Shown here: piece by piece, positions 8,640 to 17,925 of the stretch | How the letters are laid out: each line of letters begins with the position of its first letter | Position numbering within the stretch: the first letter of the stretch is position 1 | NCBI GenBank assembly: GCA_963723205.1 | Contig: CAVRQC010000035.1 | Location: forward strand, 282,216 to 346,215 | Origin: CAVQBP01 sp963723205 | GTDB lineage: Bacteria > Bacteroidota > Ignavibacteria > Ignavibacteriales > Ignavibacteriaceae | Direction of reading: 5' to 3' | Length of the DNA stretch: 64,000 nucleotides | The notes under the pieces: model-generated | Database searches by the model: none | The model's input: the letters and a program-made list of their open reading frames with translations, nothing else | Told to the model about the DNA's origin: nothing | Program-made: the position numbers and the translations under genes

Positions 8640-9421
8640 TTTAAGTACATTTTAGACTGGTTAATGACTACCTGAAGTTTGTAATCATATTAATATTTCC
8701 TATAGAAACACTATTGAAATGTTCAGGGAACTTGAAGTAACTTTCTAAACAATTCAATCCGCAATTTTTCTTCGTTTTTATAGTATTAATCTGGACTGCG
8801 CAAAAAATAGTAAGTAGGTGCTGATAATTGTATATAGTCCCTCTGGCTGTGGATTAATTTTGTCAATTTTGAAACACAAGGAATCTTACGGTTTTCAACT
8901 ATGTTTCACATACGCTCCACCTCCAAGTTAACTCCAGTATGATTCCGCTTTAAAAATCGATCAAAGTCACTATGTTTCATTGTTAAATTTTGTCAGACCA
9001 ATCATCAATCAGCTATAATCAATTTTCGATACCAACGCTTTAGCTGAGACAGCTCAACACATCCCCTCTTCCTTAGAAAAATCTACAGCAATATGTTCTT
9101 CATTCTCATAATTAATCGTTCTTCCGGAATTCGTAATTCACTCCCCTCAGCGGAATGTTCATGATTTTACTCATGTCGGATTATGAATATTTGATTATTT
9201 TCTAATCTTATCTTATCTGCGCTCTAATCTGTTAACCACGTATGCATTTTTGTAATAATATTTAGTGTAGTTAATGCCGGGAAAAAATTTCAGGTGAAAA
9301 TATTTGTAGTACATTTTCGGGGAATTGCAAATTATTTAATAAATATCTTTTCTATCTTTTACTGAAATTTAACTTTTCTTTGTTTTACAAAATTAATTTG
9401 GACAGAACTATTGTAGCCCGT
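8640..9421. other. Gene-poor region between riboswitch and insertion sequence
   Basis: No convincing gene is visible in about 780 bp. On the minus strand between 9220 and 8800 short peptide-like runs occur in changing frames, for example a 20-codon ORF starting near 9172, all interrupted by stops. They may be remnants of an old mobile or decayed gene, but no family is recognisable. Composition is similar to other intergenic parts of the window. Confidence 0.5.
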
Positions 9422-9455
9422 GTTGGGTCATAATAAAAGGTAACCGTAGAATAAT
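9422..9455 (+). repeat. Left terminal inverted repeat of the insertion sequence
   Basis: The first 14 bases are GTTGGGTCATAATA, matching the reverse complement of the right end. After a 2-3 base difference the GGTAACC block matches again. This end lies downstream of the transposase. Confidence 0.75.
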
Positions 9456-9535
9456 AAAAAATTGTATTAATAAACAGGGTTACATTAGGAAAAAATAAGG
9501 GTATAAAGATAATAAATGGGATTAAGGGAAAGCTT

Positions 9536-9578
9536 GAAGCTAAGCGAAGAGAGGCGTAGCCGAACGCAGCTTAGCTTC
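9536..9578 (-). terminator. Stem-loop downstream of the transposase gene
   Basis: A perfect 10-bp inverted repeat GAAGCTAAGC/GCTTAGCTTC (9536-9545 and 9569-9578) encloses a 23-nt loop that holds a further small complementarity. It lies 13 bp past the transposase stop, inside the insertion sequence. It may end transposase transcription or block read-through into the element. There is no long T tract on the minus strand, so the mechanism is uncertain. Confidence 0.5.
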
Positions 9579-9590
9579 TGGGAAATTTTA

Positions 9591-10684
9591 TTAGTATAGT
9601 TTGAGGATACTTATAATTTTATTTTTCATTCTCTTCTCAAGTACAAAAGGATCAAGAGAACTAAAAGTTTTAGTAAGTTTTTTTTTCTTTGTTGGACTGA
9701 TCTGCTCCGAAGCCAAAAGTCTTTGATAAGGAGTTTGTGGAGAAGAGAATTTTTTTACAATCTTAGAGCCGTCTCTTTTCTTTTCAATCAGTTTGAAAGA
9801 AGGGATAAAGAAGTTCAAATAAAATCTCCATCCACTCTGATAAAGCTCATTGAGCATGTCGACAGTTTTGATATTATCAAATCTCTGATAACCAATAAAT
9901 TGTCTGACGTGAGTCCAGTTCTTCTCTTCAATATGAGCATTATCGTTTTTCTTATATTCCCTTGAACGTGTATACTGAACAGGATTTTTTTTATTTGTAA
10001 AATATTCCAGCAGCATATAGTTGAGCAGTTCTCCACCATTGTCACAGTCAAAACCAAGGATCTTAAATGGAAGCGCCTTTCTGATGTTTTTGAGGGCATT
10101 AAAGACGCCCTTTCTACCCTTACCCCAAACGGCTCTCTGCTCTGTCCATCCGGTTGCAATATCAACGATGTTAAGTGTATATGCAAATTGTCCCGAAACA
10201 GAAGATCCGCAATGTGCTACAGTATCTGCCTCTATAAAGCCTGGGACGGATTCATCCCATTGATTCAGTTTAACAGGAACCTGTGTTTTGATTTGAGTCT
10301 TTTGAGCAATCGCTTGATAGTGCTGGCTGAAATCTCTAGTAGGAGTTTTACCTCCTTTTCATTCAGAGAATTCTTTTTGTGAAACTGATAATATGGCAGC
10401 CATAATGGTATAGCCGCTTTTAATCTTTCTGCACAGGCAAGATTGGTTACTACCCATAGATCTTTCAGGAACTCTATGATTGCCTGGTGATGGTAAATTT
10501 TTGGTCTGCCTTTTTTCTTGTTTTGTCCGGTCTGCTTTTTTCCAAGAACTCTGATTGCGTATTTTCGATTAAATTTACAGACTGTGCAAAGTTCATCTAA
10601 AATTAGTGATTTTTCTGTTTTCCTTGCCAGGGAGTATCTTTCTCTGATCTCAATCAGATACTCTTTCTTTGCTGAATTGCTCAT
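9591..10684 (-). pseudogene. Integrase-core (rve/DDE) transposase, reading frame broken
   Basis: The N-terminal part (start ATG 10684, 139 codons) is a helix-turn-helix region ending in a stop at 10265. The C-terminal part reads in the -1 frame from about 10310 to 9591. It carries the catalytic core: first Asp in GFIEADTVAHCG, second Asp in GFDCDNGGE, and Glu in the AHIEEKNW segment. The two frames meet near 10280-10295. No canonical slippery heptamer is seen, only an A_AAA_C run. A loop that I expect between the two domains in homologues seems missing, which points to a small deletion rather than programmed frameshifting. Both remain possible. Confidence 0.75.
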
Positions 10685-10693
10685 AGATAACCT

Positions 10694-10728
10694 TTAATAT
10701 TCTTGGTTACCTATATTATGACCCAACG
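10694..10728 (-). repeat. Right terminal inverted repeat of the insertion sequence
   Basis: Read on the minus strand it begins GTTGGGTCATAATA and continues with GGTAACC and AGAATA, matching the left end with few differences. The transposase promoter probably lies within or next to it. Confidence 0.75.
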
Positions 10729-10850
10729 ACCTTTTTACAAATCTTTTTCGGTTACTTTATTTATGGTCCAATGCGAGCCAATTTTTTACTCATCATTCCT
10801 TTGTTTTTATAATTTTAATTTTTTAAGTTTACAAAAATTATTGAAGTGAT

Positions 10851-10880
10851 TTGATTACTGTGGCTACTATTCTTTATAAC
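10851..10880 (+). promoter_or_regulatory. Predicted promoter of sdhCAB
   Basis: TTGATT at 10851-10856 and TATAAC at 10875-10880 are separated by 18 bp, which would start transcription about 95 bp before sdhC. It is close to the TTGANN-N17 pattern seen at four other sites in the window. Confidence 0.35.
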
Positions 10881-10986
10881 ATTTCTTTAATAAGTAATTC
10901 GTTAAAGGGGAAAGAACTACTATTTAATCACGCAATTGAAATTTATTACTGTTTATATTTTATACTTCTGATTAAAGGAGAAGTTA

Positions 10987-11652
10987 ATGAGTTGGTTTAT
11001 TAGATATCTTGATTCATCACTCGGCAAGAAACTGGTTATGGCTGTAACCGGCCTCTTTCTGTATTTTTATTTAATTATTCACCTGGCTGCCAACCTGTTC
11101 CTTTTAAGAAACGACGGCGGTCTTGCTTTTAATACATACGCAGAGTTTATGGGGAGTGGACTAAATATTCCTATTAGATTTATTGAGATAGTCCTGTTCC
11201 TTTCTTTCGCTTACCATATCCTCAACGGAATAAGATTATGGTTCAATAATAAAAGTGCACGGCAAATTCCTTATAAAGAATACAAACCTTCTGCCAATAG
11301 TACATTTTATTCCAGGTTTATGATTCAAAGCGGAATTGTTGTTTTTATTTTTTTGATTATTCATCTATTGGATTTCTTCATTCCTTACAGGTTCAGCAGC
11401 CCGGACATGACTATGTACCAGTCTGCAGTAATGAAATTCAGTAATACATGGTGGTCGATAATTTATCTTATAGCTATGGTGCTTCTTGCATTCCACCTTG
11501 TTCATGCGTTCCAGAGCGGCTTTCAGACTTTGGGATTACGGCATACAAAATATACAGCTTTTATTAAAGGATTCGGTGTTGTTGTTTCAATACTGATATG
11601 TGCAGGTTTTGCACTTATTCCGCTCTATTTTATTTTGGGAGGAGGAAGATAA
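10987..11652 (+). CDS. sdhC: Succinate dehydrogenase/fumarate reductase cytochrome b subunit
   Basis: This is the membrane anchor that binds heme and quinone in complex II. The 221 residues have about five hydrophobic helices and conserved His residues in LIIHLAANL, AYHILNG, LIIHLLDFF and AFHLVHAFQSG, the pattern of the single-polypeptide, di-heme type found in Bacteroidota. No sdhD follows, consistent with that type. A ribosome binding site AAAGGAGA precedes the ATG. The gene ends 1 bp before sdhA starts, so sdhC-sdhA-sdhB form one operon. Confidence 0.93.
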   Translation: MSWFIRYLDSSLGKKLVMAVTGLFLYFYLIIHLAANLFLLRNDGGLAFNTYAEFMGSGLNIPIRFIEIVLFLSFAYHILNGIRLWFNNKSARQIPYKEYKPSANSTFYSRFMIQSGIVVFIFLIIHLLDFFIPYRFSSPDMTMYQSAVMKFSNTWWSIIYLIAMVLLAFHLVHAFQSGFQTLGLRHTKYTAFIKGFGVVVSILICAGFALIPLYFILGGGR

Positions 11653-11653
11653 A

Positions 11654-13579
11654 ATGGCAAACGATGTAAAATTAAACGCTAATGTCCCTGAGGGAAAGCT
11701 TGAAGAGAAATGGACTAATCACCGTTTCCAGTTGAAACTTGTTAATCCTGCAAATAAAAGGAAATATGATATTATAGTTGTAGGTACCGGATTGGCTGGT
11801 GCATCTGCTGCAGCTTCTCTGGCCGAACTGGGTTATAATGTTAAATCTTTTTGTTTCCAGGACAGTCCCAGAAGAGCACACAGCATAGCCGCACAAGGCG
11901 GAATAAATGCAGCAAAGAATTATCAGAATGACGGCGATAGTGTTTACAGGCTGTTTTATGATACCGTAAAGGGCGGCGATTACCGCTCACGCGAGGCTAA
12001 TGTTTACAGGCTTGCTGAATTAAGTGTTAATATTATTGATCAGTGTGTTGCACAGGGAGTTCCTTTTGCAAGAGAGTACGGCGGACTTCTTGATAACCGG
12101 TCTTTCGGCGGTGCTCAGGTTTCAAGGACTTTTTATGCAAGAGGACAAACCGGGCAGCAATTGCTTCTTGGTGCTTACAGTGCATTACAAAGACAGGTTA
12201 ATGCGGGTAAAGTAAAAATGTACCCTCGTCACGAAATGCTGGACGTGGTTGTTATTGACGGCAATACAAGAGGAATTGTAACGCGGAATATGATCACCGG
12301 TGCAATCGAATCCTATTCTGCAGATGCGGTTATTTTAGCAACCGGCGGTTATGGAAATACTTATTACCTTTCTACAAATGCGAAAGGCTCTAATGCAACT
12401 GCTGCATGGCGTGCTTATAAAAGAGGTGCTTTTTTTGCTAATCCGTGCTTTACACAGATACATCCGACATGTATCCCGGTTACAGGTCATTACCAATCAA
12501 AACTAACTTTAATGAGTGAAAGCTTAAGGAATGACGGCAGAGTTTGGGTTCCAAAGAATCCGGGAGATAAAAGACCTCCGAATCAAATTCCTGAAAATGA
12601 AAGAGATTACTATCTTGAAAGAAAATATCCTTCATTCGGTAACCTCGTACCCAGAGATGTTGCATCCCGTAACGCCAAAGAAATGGTCGATGAAGGAAAA
12701 GGTGTAGGACAAACAGGTGTTGCAGTATACCTTGATTTTGCAGATGCAATAAAACGTATGGGCAAGCAAGCTATAAGTGATAAATATGGGAACCTGTTTG
12801 ATATGTACAAATTAATTACTGCAGAAGATCCCTATGAAGTGCCGATGAGAATTTATCCTGCAGTCCATTATACAATGGGCGGTCTTTGGGTTGATTATAA
12901 CCTGATGACTACAATACCCGGTTTATTTGCTCTTGGCGAATGCAACTTCTCTGATCACGGAGCTAACAGGCTCGGAGCAAGCGCATTGATGCAGGGACTT
13001 GCAGACGGCTACTTTGTTATACCTTATACCATTGGCGGTTATTTAGCACAGCTAAAAAAAGACAAAGTTGATACCAACCATGAAGAATTCAAAAAAGTTG
13101 AAGCAGAGGTAAAGGAAAAGATAAATAAGCTGCTTTCTGTTAACGGAACCAAACCTGTAGATGAAATTCATAGGGATTTAGGACACGTCATGTGGGATTA
13201 TGTAGGTATGTCTCGTAATGCTGAGGGTCTTAAAACAGCCATTGAAAAGATAAAAGAGATCCGGCAAGATTTCTGGAAAAATGTCAAGGTTACGGGCCAG
13301 AACGAAGAGTTGAATCAAGCTCTTGAAAAGGCTGGACGAGTATCGGACTTTTTGGAACTTGCCGAGTTAATGGCACTCGATGCATTGGATCGTAAGGAAT
13401 CTTGCGGCGGGCATTTCAGGGAAGAATACCAGACTGAAGAAAATGAGGCAAAAAGGGATGATGAAAATTATGCTTTTGTAGCAGCGTGGGAATTTAAAGG
13501 AGATGAAACCCAGCCGGAACTTCATAAAGAAAATTTAGAATTTGAATATGTTCACCTTACCCAGAGGAGTTATAAATAA
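11654..13579 (+). CDS. sdhA: Succinate dehydrogenase/fumarate reductase flavoprotein subunit
   Basis: SdhA oxidises succinate to fumarate (or the reverse) with covalently bound FAD. From the ATG at 11654, preceded by GGAGGAAG, the product is 641 residues; the open frame extends upstream but would overlap sdhC. The FAD dinucleotide fold GTGLAG is at residues 44-49 and the flavin-linking His is in RRAHSIAAQGG at about 76. The HPTCIP and dicarboxylate-binding segments follow, with GECNFSDHGANRLGASALMQ near the C-terminus. Its length and the long linker match the Bacteroidota/epsilonproteobacterial type. Its stop overlaps the sdhB start by one base. Confidence 0.96.
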   Translation: MANDVKLNANVPEGKLEEKWTNHRFQLKLVNPANKRKYDIIVVGTGLAGASAAASLAELGYNVKSFCFQDSPRRAHSIAAQGGINAAKNYQNDGDSVYRLFYDTVKGGDYRSREANVYRLAELSVNIIDQCVAQGVPFAREYGGLLDNRSFGGAQVSRTFYARGQTGQQLLLGAYSALQRQVNAGKVKMYPRHEMLDVVVIDGNTRGIVTRNMITGAIESYSADAVILATGGYGNTYYLSTNAKGSNATAAWRAYKRGAFFANPCFTQIHPTCIPVTGHYQSKLTLMSESLRNDGRVWVPKNPGDKRPPNQIPENERDYYLERKYPSFGNLVPRDVASRNAKEMVDEGKGVGQTGVAVYLDFADAIKRMGKQAISDKYGNLFDMYKLITAEDPYEVPMRIYPAVHYTMGGLWVDYNLMTTIPGLFALGECNFSDHGANRLGASALMQGLADGYFVIPYTIGGYLAQLKKDKVDTNHEEFKKVEAEVKEKINKLLSVNGTKPVDEIHRDLGHVMWDYVGMSRNAEGLKTAIEKIKEIRQDFWKNVKVTGQNEELNQALEKAGRVSDFLELAELMALDALDRKESCGGHFREEYQTEENEAKRDDENYAFVAAWEFKGDETQPELHKENLEFEYVHLTQRSYK

Positions 13580-14337
13580 TGGCTAAACTGAATTTGCATT
13601 TGAAGATATGGCGTCAGAAAAATAAAGATGACAAAGGAAAACTTGTTTATTATGAAGCCAACGATATATCAACAGACATGTCTTTTCTTGAAATGCTCGA
13701 TCTGATTAATGAAGGTTTAATAAAAAAAGGTGAAGAACCTATTGCATTTGACAGCGACTGCCGCGAAGGAATATGCGGCAGCTGCGGATTATATATAAAC
13801 GGAAGACCTCATGGGCCTATGAAAGGTGTTGCTACCTGCCAGCTTCATATGAGGCATTTTAAGGATGGTGAAACAATCACAATTGAACCGTGGCGTGCAA
13901 AAGCATTTCCTGTCATAAAAGACTTAATTGTAGACCGTTCAGCACTCGATAGAATTATTGCTGCAGGAGGATATGTATCAGTCAATACCGGCGGTGCACC
14001 AGATGCTAATGCTATTCCTATTGCAAAGGATCAAGCCGAATCGGCATTCGAAGCTGCTCAATGCATCGGCTGCGGAGCCTGCGTTGCAGCATGTAAAAAT
14101 GCTTCCGCTATGCTTTTTGTAGGTGCTAAAGTCTCTCACTTTGCCAGATTGCCGCAAGGCGACCCCGAACGGGAAATCAGGGTAATCGCCATGGTTGAAC
14201 AAATGGAAAAAGAGGGATTTGGTGCATGTACAAACACCGAAGCATGTTCTGCCGAATGTCCAAAAGAAATTTCAATGGATGTTATTGCACAGCTGAGAAG
14301 AGAATATTACAAAGCAATGGCAAAAGCAAAAGATTAG
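13579..14337 (+). CDS. sdhB: Succinate dehydrogenase/fumarate reductase iron-sulfur subunit
   Basis: SdhB passes electrons from SdhA to the membrane quinone through three iron-sulfur clusters. The 252 residues contain the [2Fe-2S] ligands in DCREGICGSCG (Cys61, 66, 69) and a further Cys87. The C-terminal ferredoxin-like domain has CIGCGACVAACKN and the CTNTEACSAECPKE segment. The start ATG shares a base with the sdhA stop (TAATG), so translation is coupled. Whether the complex works as succinate dehydrogenase or fumarate reductase in this organism cannot be told from sequence. Confidence 0.96.
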   Translation: MAKLNLHLKIWRQKNKDDKGKLVYYEANDISTDMSFLEMLDLINEGLIKKGEEPIAFDSDCREGICGSCGLYINGRPHGPMKGVATCQLHMRHFKDGETITIEPWRAKAFPVIKDLIVDRSALDRIIAAGGYVSVNTGGAPDANAIPIAKDQAESAFEAAQCIGCGACVAACKNASAMLFVGAKVSHFARLPQGDPEREIRVIAMVEQMEKEGFGACTNTEACSAECPKEISMDVIAQLRREYYKAMAKAKD

Positions 14338-14987
14338 TTATAGTTGGGACTGGTTCAAGTATAAATGAATAGAATTAGTTAGTATTTATTTTTCATCTTT
14401 TTAAATATTTGGCATCCTTTCCAATGGATCATATTTTCCATTTTACTTTTACCATCTTTCATCACTTCCCTTTCTTAACAATTTTTTAACAATTATTTAA
14501 TCCTGCCTTTATATTACAGGAGGTTATGTTTGTTAAGTTTCTCATGAAAAAATCGGAGAAACAAAATGCATTATTACATAATATCAATAGTACTTTATTT
14601 CATTTTAACATTTGCAGCTTTTTGGATAATTGATATAAAAAATGGAGAACTGCCTGCCGACAACAAACCGTAGTTTTTAATTAAATACAAAACACTAAAT
14701 AAATTCCGGAAAAATCTTATTCCGGAAGATCTTTTATCCTACAAAAAGGGAGTATGCATGCAATTGGAAATTGCGGTAACAATTCCATCTTTGAACTGAA
14801 ACACACCTTGTAAAGAATTTTAATCAATAACCATAGTTTATTTTTGAATTTCTTTTTTATCTCGTTAATTTAGTTTATAACTATTTTTTATATTCGATAT
14901 AAAAATTTTAATAGGGCAAAGCTTTTTAACCGTTACTTTAAAATATAAATAAAGATAAATCTCGATAATTAAATAGGATAATTAACA
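14338..14987. other. Intergenic region between sdhB and the OmpA-type gene
   Basis: About 650 bp without a long gene. It contains the possible 35-codon membrane protein gene at 14566-14673, described separately, and a TTCCGGAA palindrome near 14720-14733 in a partly repeated context. The rest is AT-rich and shows no recognisable gene or RNA. Confidence 0.5.
14566..14673 (+). CDS. Possible 35-residue single-pass membrane protein
   Basis: This short ORF starts with ATG at 14566, with a GGAGA ribosome binding site eight bases upstream. It encodes a short polar start, a continuous hydrophobic helix (about residues 4-23, ISIVLYFILTFAAFWII), then a charged tail DIKNGELPADNKP. This is the shape of small accessory subunits of membrane complexes. 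It stands alone between sdhB and an outer-membrane gene, so its partner is unknown. An overlapping ORF starting at 14526 is less convincing because its ribosome binding site is too close to the start. It could be spurious. Confidence 0.45.
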   Translation: MHYYIISIVLYFILTFAAFWIIDIKNGELPADNKP

Positions 14988-16076
14988 ATGAAAAGAACTC
15001 TACTGCTGATATTGTTATTCCCAATATTTATATACCCACAGGTATACCATTCTAAATGGGGTATTGAAGCAGGTTTAACTTATCCTAGGTATTTCAGTGT
15101 AACTGGGAATGGATACTCTGAGAATGGCAGCGGTGGTGTACATGCATCCTTAGAATATTTCTTCAATGAATATCTATCTTTACGTGTCCTTGGAAATTAT
15201 TTATCAATGGAATCAATTTTTTTTAGAAATAATTCTTCCTATCATAATTTGAATACAGTTCATTTAATGTCTCTTAATTTGGATGTAAGTTATAGGTTCT
15301 TGCCATGTGAGTTGATCTCACCATATTTTTTATTCGGACTTGGGATAACAAATTTCAAATCCAGCAACCCTTTATCTAAAGATCTAAATAGATATGTCCG
15401 CGGTTATCAGGGTAATTTGGGATTGGGAATAGATTGGGGAATTACCAAGGATATTTCGCTCATGACAGAAGCAGTATATGTTACCTCAAGCGATAATAAG
15501 ATTGATGGTAATTTTACTGTACAAGACAATTCGAAAGGAATATTCGGCGGTGACGGTGATACTTATATGACGCTTAATGTAGGTATTAAATGGTGGTTTG
15601 GAAAAGGAGATACATCTGATATATGCGCTAAATGCTGTCCCCAAGGTTTAAGAGAAAATGTTGTTGTTGCAGCTCCTGCACCGCCGCCGCCAATAACCGA
15701 TACCCTATTTATCCATAAAACAGATACAGTATATGTAGAGAAGCCATACCTGTTCGGAATAAATTTTGACTTTGATAAATATAATTTGTTGCCTCAAAGT
15801 TATCCGATTCTTGATCATGCTATCAACGTTTTGAATCAATTTAAAAATCTCAAAGTTGTGATAATCGGTAATACAGATAACATAGGGAGCAGTGAATATA
15901 ATATGAAATTGTCAAAGAAAAGAGCAGACGAGGTCTTAAATTATCTTGTTGATAAAGGAATTCAAAGAAACAGAATAACCGAAGAATGGAAAGGGAAGGA
16001 AGATCCTATTAAAAGTAATGCAACAGAACTTGGCAGGGCATTTAATAGGAGAGTTGAAATAAGGATTATTGAATAA
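14988..16076 (+). CDS. OmpA-family outer-membrane protein
   Basis: This 362-residue protein has a signal peptide (KRTLLLILLFPIFIYP) and an eight-stranded-type beta barrel over residues about 20-205. A proline-rich linker (APAPPPP) follows, then an OmpA peptidoglycan-binding domain from about residue 254 to the end, with IGNTDNIGSSEYNMKLSKKR and NRRVEIRI. A short segment with clustered cysteines (ICAKCC) lies in the linker region. The protein links the outer membrane to the cell wall. It appears monocistronic. Confidence 0.88.
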   Translation: MKRTLLLILLFPIFIYPQVYHSKWGIEAGLTYPRYFSVTGNGYSENGSGGVHASLEYFFNEYLSLRVLGNYLSMESIFFRNNSSYHNLNTVHLMSLNLDVSYRFLPCELISPYFLFGLGITNFKSSNPLSKDLNRYVRGYQGNLGLGIDWGITKDISLMTEAVYVTSSDNKIDGNFTVQDNSKGIFGGDGDTYMTLNVGIKWWFGKGDTSDICAKCCPQGLRENVVVAAPAPPPPITDTLFIHKTDTVYVEKPYLFGINFDFDKYNLLPQSYPILDHAINVLNQFKNLKVVIIGNTDNIGSSEYNMKLSKKRADEVLNYLVDKGIQRNRITEEWKGKEDPIKSNATELGRAFNRRVEIRIIE

Positions 16077-16143
16077 TTTATGAATTAATTTTCAAGCAAA
16101 GTTACCTGATAAAATTAAATTTAGTTAAATTATAAATTTGTAG

Positions 16144-16234
16144 GAGATGATATCTTTGGAATAAAATTTATTATAAACATTATGATAATTAAATTCCATT
16201 AAAAAAAAATTTAACAACGCAAGGATATCATCTC
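16144..16234. repeat. Inverted repeat upstream of the Nudix gene
   Basis: GAGATGATATC (16144-16154) and its exact reverse complement (16224-16234) are 11 bp long and separated by 69 bp of AT-rich sequence. They lie about 120 bp before the Nudix start. They could be a paired operator or the ends of a small degraded element. Confidence 0.4.
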
Positions 16235-16352
16235 TTACTGTTAATGACTTTATTTCTCCGGATTTTCTTTCCAGAGATGTTCTTTTAACTCACCCAACTT
16301 TAAAAAATAATCGTAAATTGTAAAATTAGGACTAAAAAAGGATTAAATTACT

Positions 16353-17018
16353 TTGGATAAAACAAGTTTAGAAAAACTGAAGCATATACTACCCCGTCAT
16401 CCGGAGATTCTGCAAAAAGATGAATTCCTTAATACTGCAGTTCTAATACCACTCATTTATATTAATAATGAATTCCATTTTTTGTTTGAAAAAAGATCTG
16501 CCAATATCAGGCAGGGCGGAGAGATTTGTTTTCCGGGTGGTGAACTTGATAAAGCTGATGATTCGAATTTCGAAGAAACAGCGATAAGAGAAACCGTAGA
16601 AGAACTAGGTATTGATATAAATAATATAGAAGTTATTGGAAAGCTGGGAATATTAGTCGGTGGTTCCGGAGCAATTATCCATACTTTTATCGGTGAATTG
16701 AAATTAAAAGACTTAAACTACTATAACATTGATAAAACCGAGGTAGAGGAAATATTTACAATCCCGGTTTCATTTTTTCAGAATAATCCGCCGGAAGTTT
16801 ATCATGTCAGATTGGAATCACATCCTTATTATTTTAACGAAAATGGAGAAAAAATAATTTTACTACCGGTTGAGAAATTAAAACTCCCCTCAAGGTATGC
16901 AAGTCCATGGGGAATCAGAAAGAGAAAAGTTTTAGTGTATAAAACCGGAAATGATATTGTTTGGGGAATGACAGCAAACTTAGTTCATGAATTTGTAAAT
17001 AAACTAAATCTGCTATAA
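16353..17018 (+). CDS. Nudix hydrolase, probable CoA pyrophosphatase type
   Basis: This is a cytoplasmic hydrolase of nucleoside-diphosphate-linked substrates, 221 residues. The extended Nudix box runs FPGGELDKAD followed by ETAIRETVEELGI (about residues 60-86), with the catalytic REXXEE glutamates intact. The preceding LFEKRSANIRQGGEICFPGG matches the upstream signature of CoA-cleaving Nudix enzymes. The start is TTG at 16353 after a GGA-containing ribosome site; no nearby in-frame ATG preserves the N-terminus. The stop overlaps the next start by one base, coupling it to the alpha/beta hydrolase. Confidence 0.85.
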   Translation: MDKTSLEKLKHILPRHPEILQKDEFLNTAVLIPLIYINNEFHFLFEKRSANIRQGGEICFPGGELDKADDSNFEETAIRETVEELGIDINNIEVIGKLGILVGGSGAIIHTFIGELKLKDLNYYNIDKTEVEEIFTIPVSFFQNNPPEVYHVRLESHPYYFNENGEKIILLPVEKLKLPSRYASPWGIRKRKVLVYKTGNDIVWGMTANLVHEFVNKLNLL

Positions 17019-17698
17019 TGAAAAAAATTAAAACTAAAAATCTTCGTTTTCAGGCTACCAATAGCTCCGGTAATGTAAGTGCTGTTTTAATGACACCTGA
17101 AGATGTTAAATATCTTCTTGTTTTAGCACATGGTGCGGGAGCAGGGATGAATCATCCTTTTATGGAAATGTTATCAGAAAAACTCGTTGAAAAAAACTTT
17201 GCAGTTTTCAGGTACCAATTCCCGTATTTCGAAAAAGGAAGGAGAAGTCCTGATCCGCCTAATATTTTAACTGCAACAGTCAGGTCTGCAATAGAAACAG
17301 CATCAAATAAATTTAAAGGTTTACCGGTATATGCAGGAGGAAAGTCTATGGGAGGAAGAATGACTTCTACTGCCGCATCGAAAGAAGCTTTACTAAATGT
17401 GAAAGGGATTATTTTTTTCGGATTTCCGCTTCATGCTCTAAATAAACCTTCTTCTGAAAGAGCAGAACATCTGTTTAAAGTAAATGTTCCGATGCTTTTC
17501 CTTCAAGGAACACGTGATAAGCTTGCAGACTTGAATTTGTTGAAACCGGTTATTAAAAAAATAAAAGGAAAAGCAGAACTACATATTGTTGAGGGAGCTG
17601 ATCATTCTTTTCGTGTATTAAAAAGTTCAGGGCGAACAGATGAGCAGGTAATCGAAGAATTAGCCAAATCAAGTCAGGAATGGGTTAAAAAAATATAA
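17018..17698 (+). CDS. Alpha/beta hydrolase, KANL3/Tex30-like family
   Basis: This 226-residue cytoplasmic protein has an alpha/beta-hydrolase fold. The oxyanion region is LAHGAGAGMNHPFM, and the nucleophile elbow is GGKSMGG with Ser110. The acid is Asp167 in LQGTRDKLAD and the base is His196 in EGADHSF. The HGAGAGMNHPFM segment is diagnostic for the small dienelactone-hydrolase-like group with homologues in eukaryotic KANL3/Tex30; the substrate is not known. It is translationally coupled to the Nudix gene. Confidence 0.82.
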   Translation: MKKIKTKNLRFQATNSSGNVSAVLMTPEDVKYLLVLAHGAGAGMNHPFMEMLSEKLVEKNFAVFRYQFPYFEKGRRSPDPPNILTATVRSAIETASNKFKGLPVYAGGKSMGGRMTSTAASKEALLNVKGIIFFGFPLHALNKPSSERAEHLFKVNVPMLFLQGTRDKLADLNLLKPVIKKIKGKAELHIVEGADHSFRVLKSSGRTDEQVIEELAKSSQEWVKKI

Positions 17699-17868
17699 AA
17701 TTCCTCCAAATCACCCCTATCAAATATCTGATAAATTATTAGAAATTTGATAATAATAGTCCATCAATCGTAAAACAATTACTTGGTATTTTCGTAAGAA
17801 GGATTCTTTTTAAATATGTTGACTATGGTATGAGAATTGTGTTTAAGCTGTAAAATCTTTCCCTAGAA

Positions 17869-17922
17869 ATAGAGTCGTTCAGTTTCATAGAATGGGGAGA
17901 TACTGAAATTGGACGACTCTAT
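17869..17922. repeat. Long stem-loop with 18-bp arms
   Basis: The arms 17869-17886 and 17905-17922 are reverse complements with two mismatches, enclose an 18-nt loop, and are followed by ATTTTTAAG. It may act as a terminator after the Nudix/hydrolase operon. It lies immediately before the decayed lipoprotein gene, so it may instead be a relic of an element that removed that gene's start. Confidence 0.6.
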
Positions 17923-17925
17923 ATT

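Larger units (their letters stand above)
9422..10728 (-). mobile_element. Insertion sequence, about 1.3 kb, with terminal inverted repeats
   Basis: The element is bounded by imperfect inverted repeats that both begin GTTGGGTCATAATA and continue with a shared GGTAACC and AGAATA block: left 9422-9455, right 10694-10728. It holds one transposase gene reading right to left, with the transposase start about 40 bp inside the right end. A stem-loop sits between the transposase stop and the left end. No target-site duplication is apparent next to the repeats. The transposase type is the integrase-core DDE kind often filed among unclassified IS families. The element separates the B12 region from sdhCAB. 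Confidence 0.85.

Noticed and set aside
8790..9220. Broken peptide-like runs on the minus strand
   Set aside because: Frames change and stops interrupt every 20 codons; no family is recognisable, so no pseudogene is claimed.
9815..10186. 123-codon minus-strand ORF within the insertion sequence
   Set aside because: It is out of frame with the DDE catalytic segment and is composed of shadow codons.
14526..14633. Alternative 35-codon ORF starting at 14526
   Set aside because: Its AGGAGG is only two bases from the ATG, and the encoded peptide lacks a clear domain; the overlapping ORF at 14566 is better.
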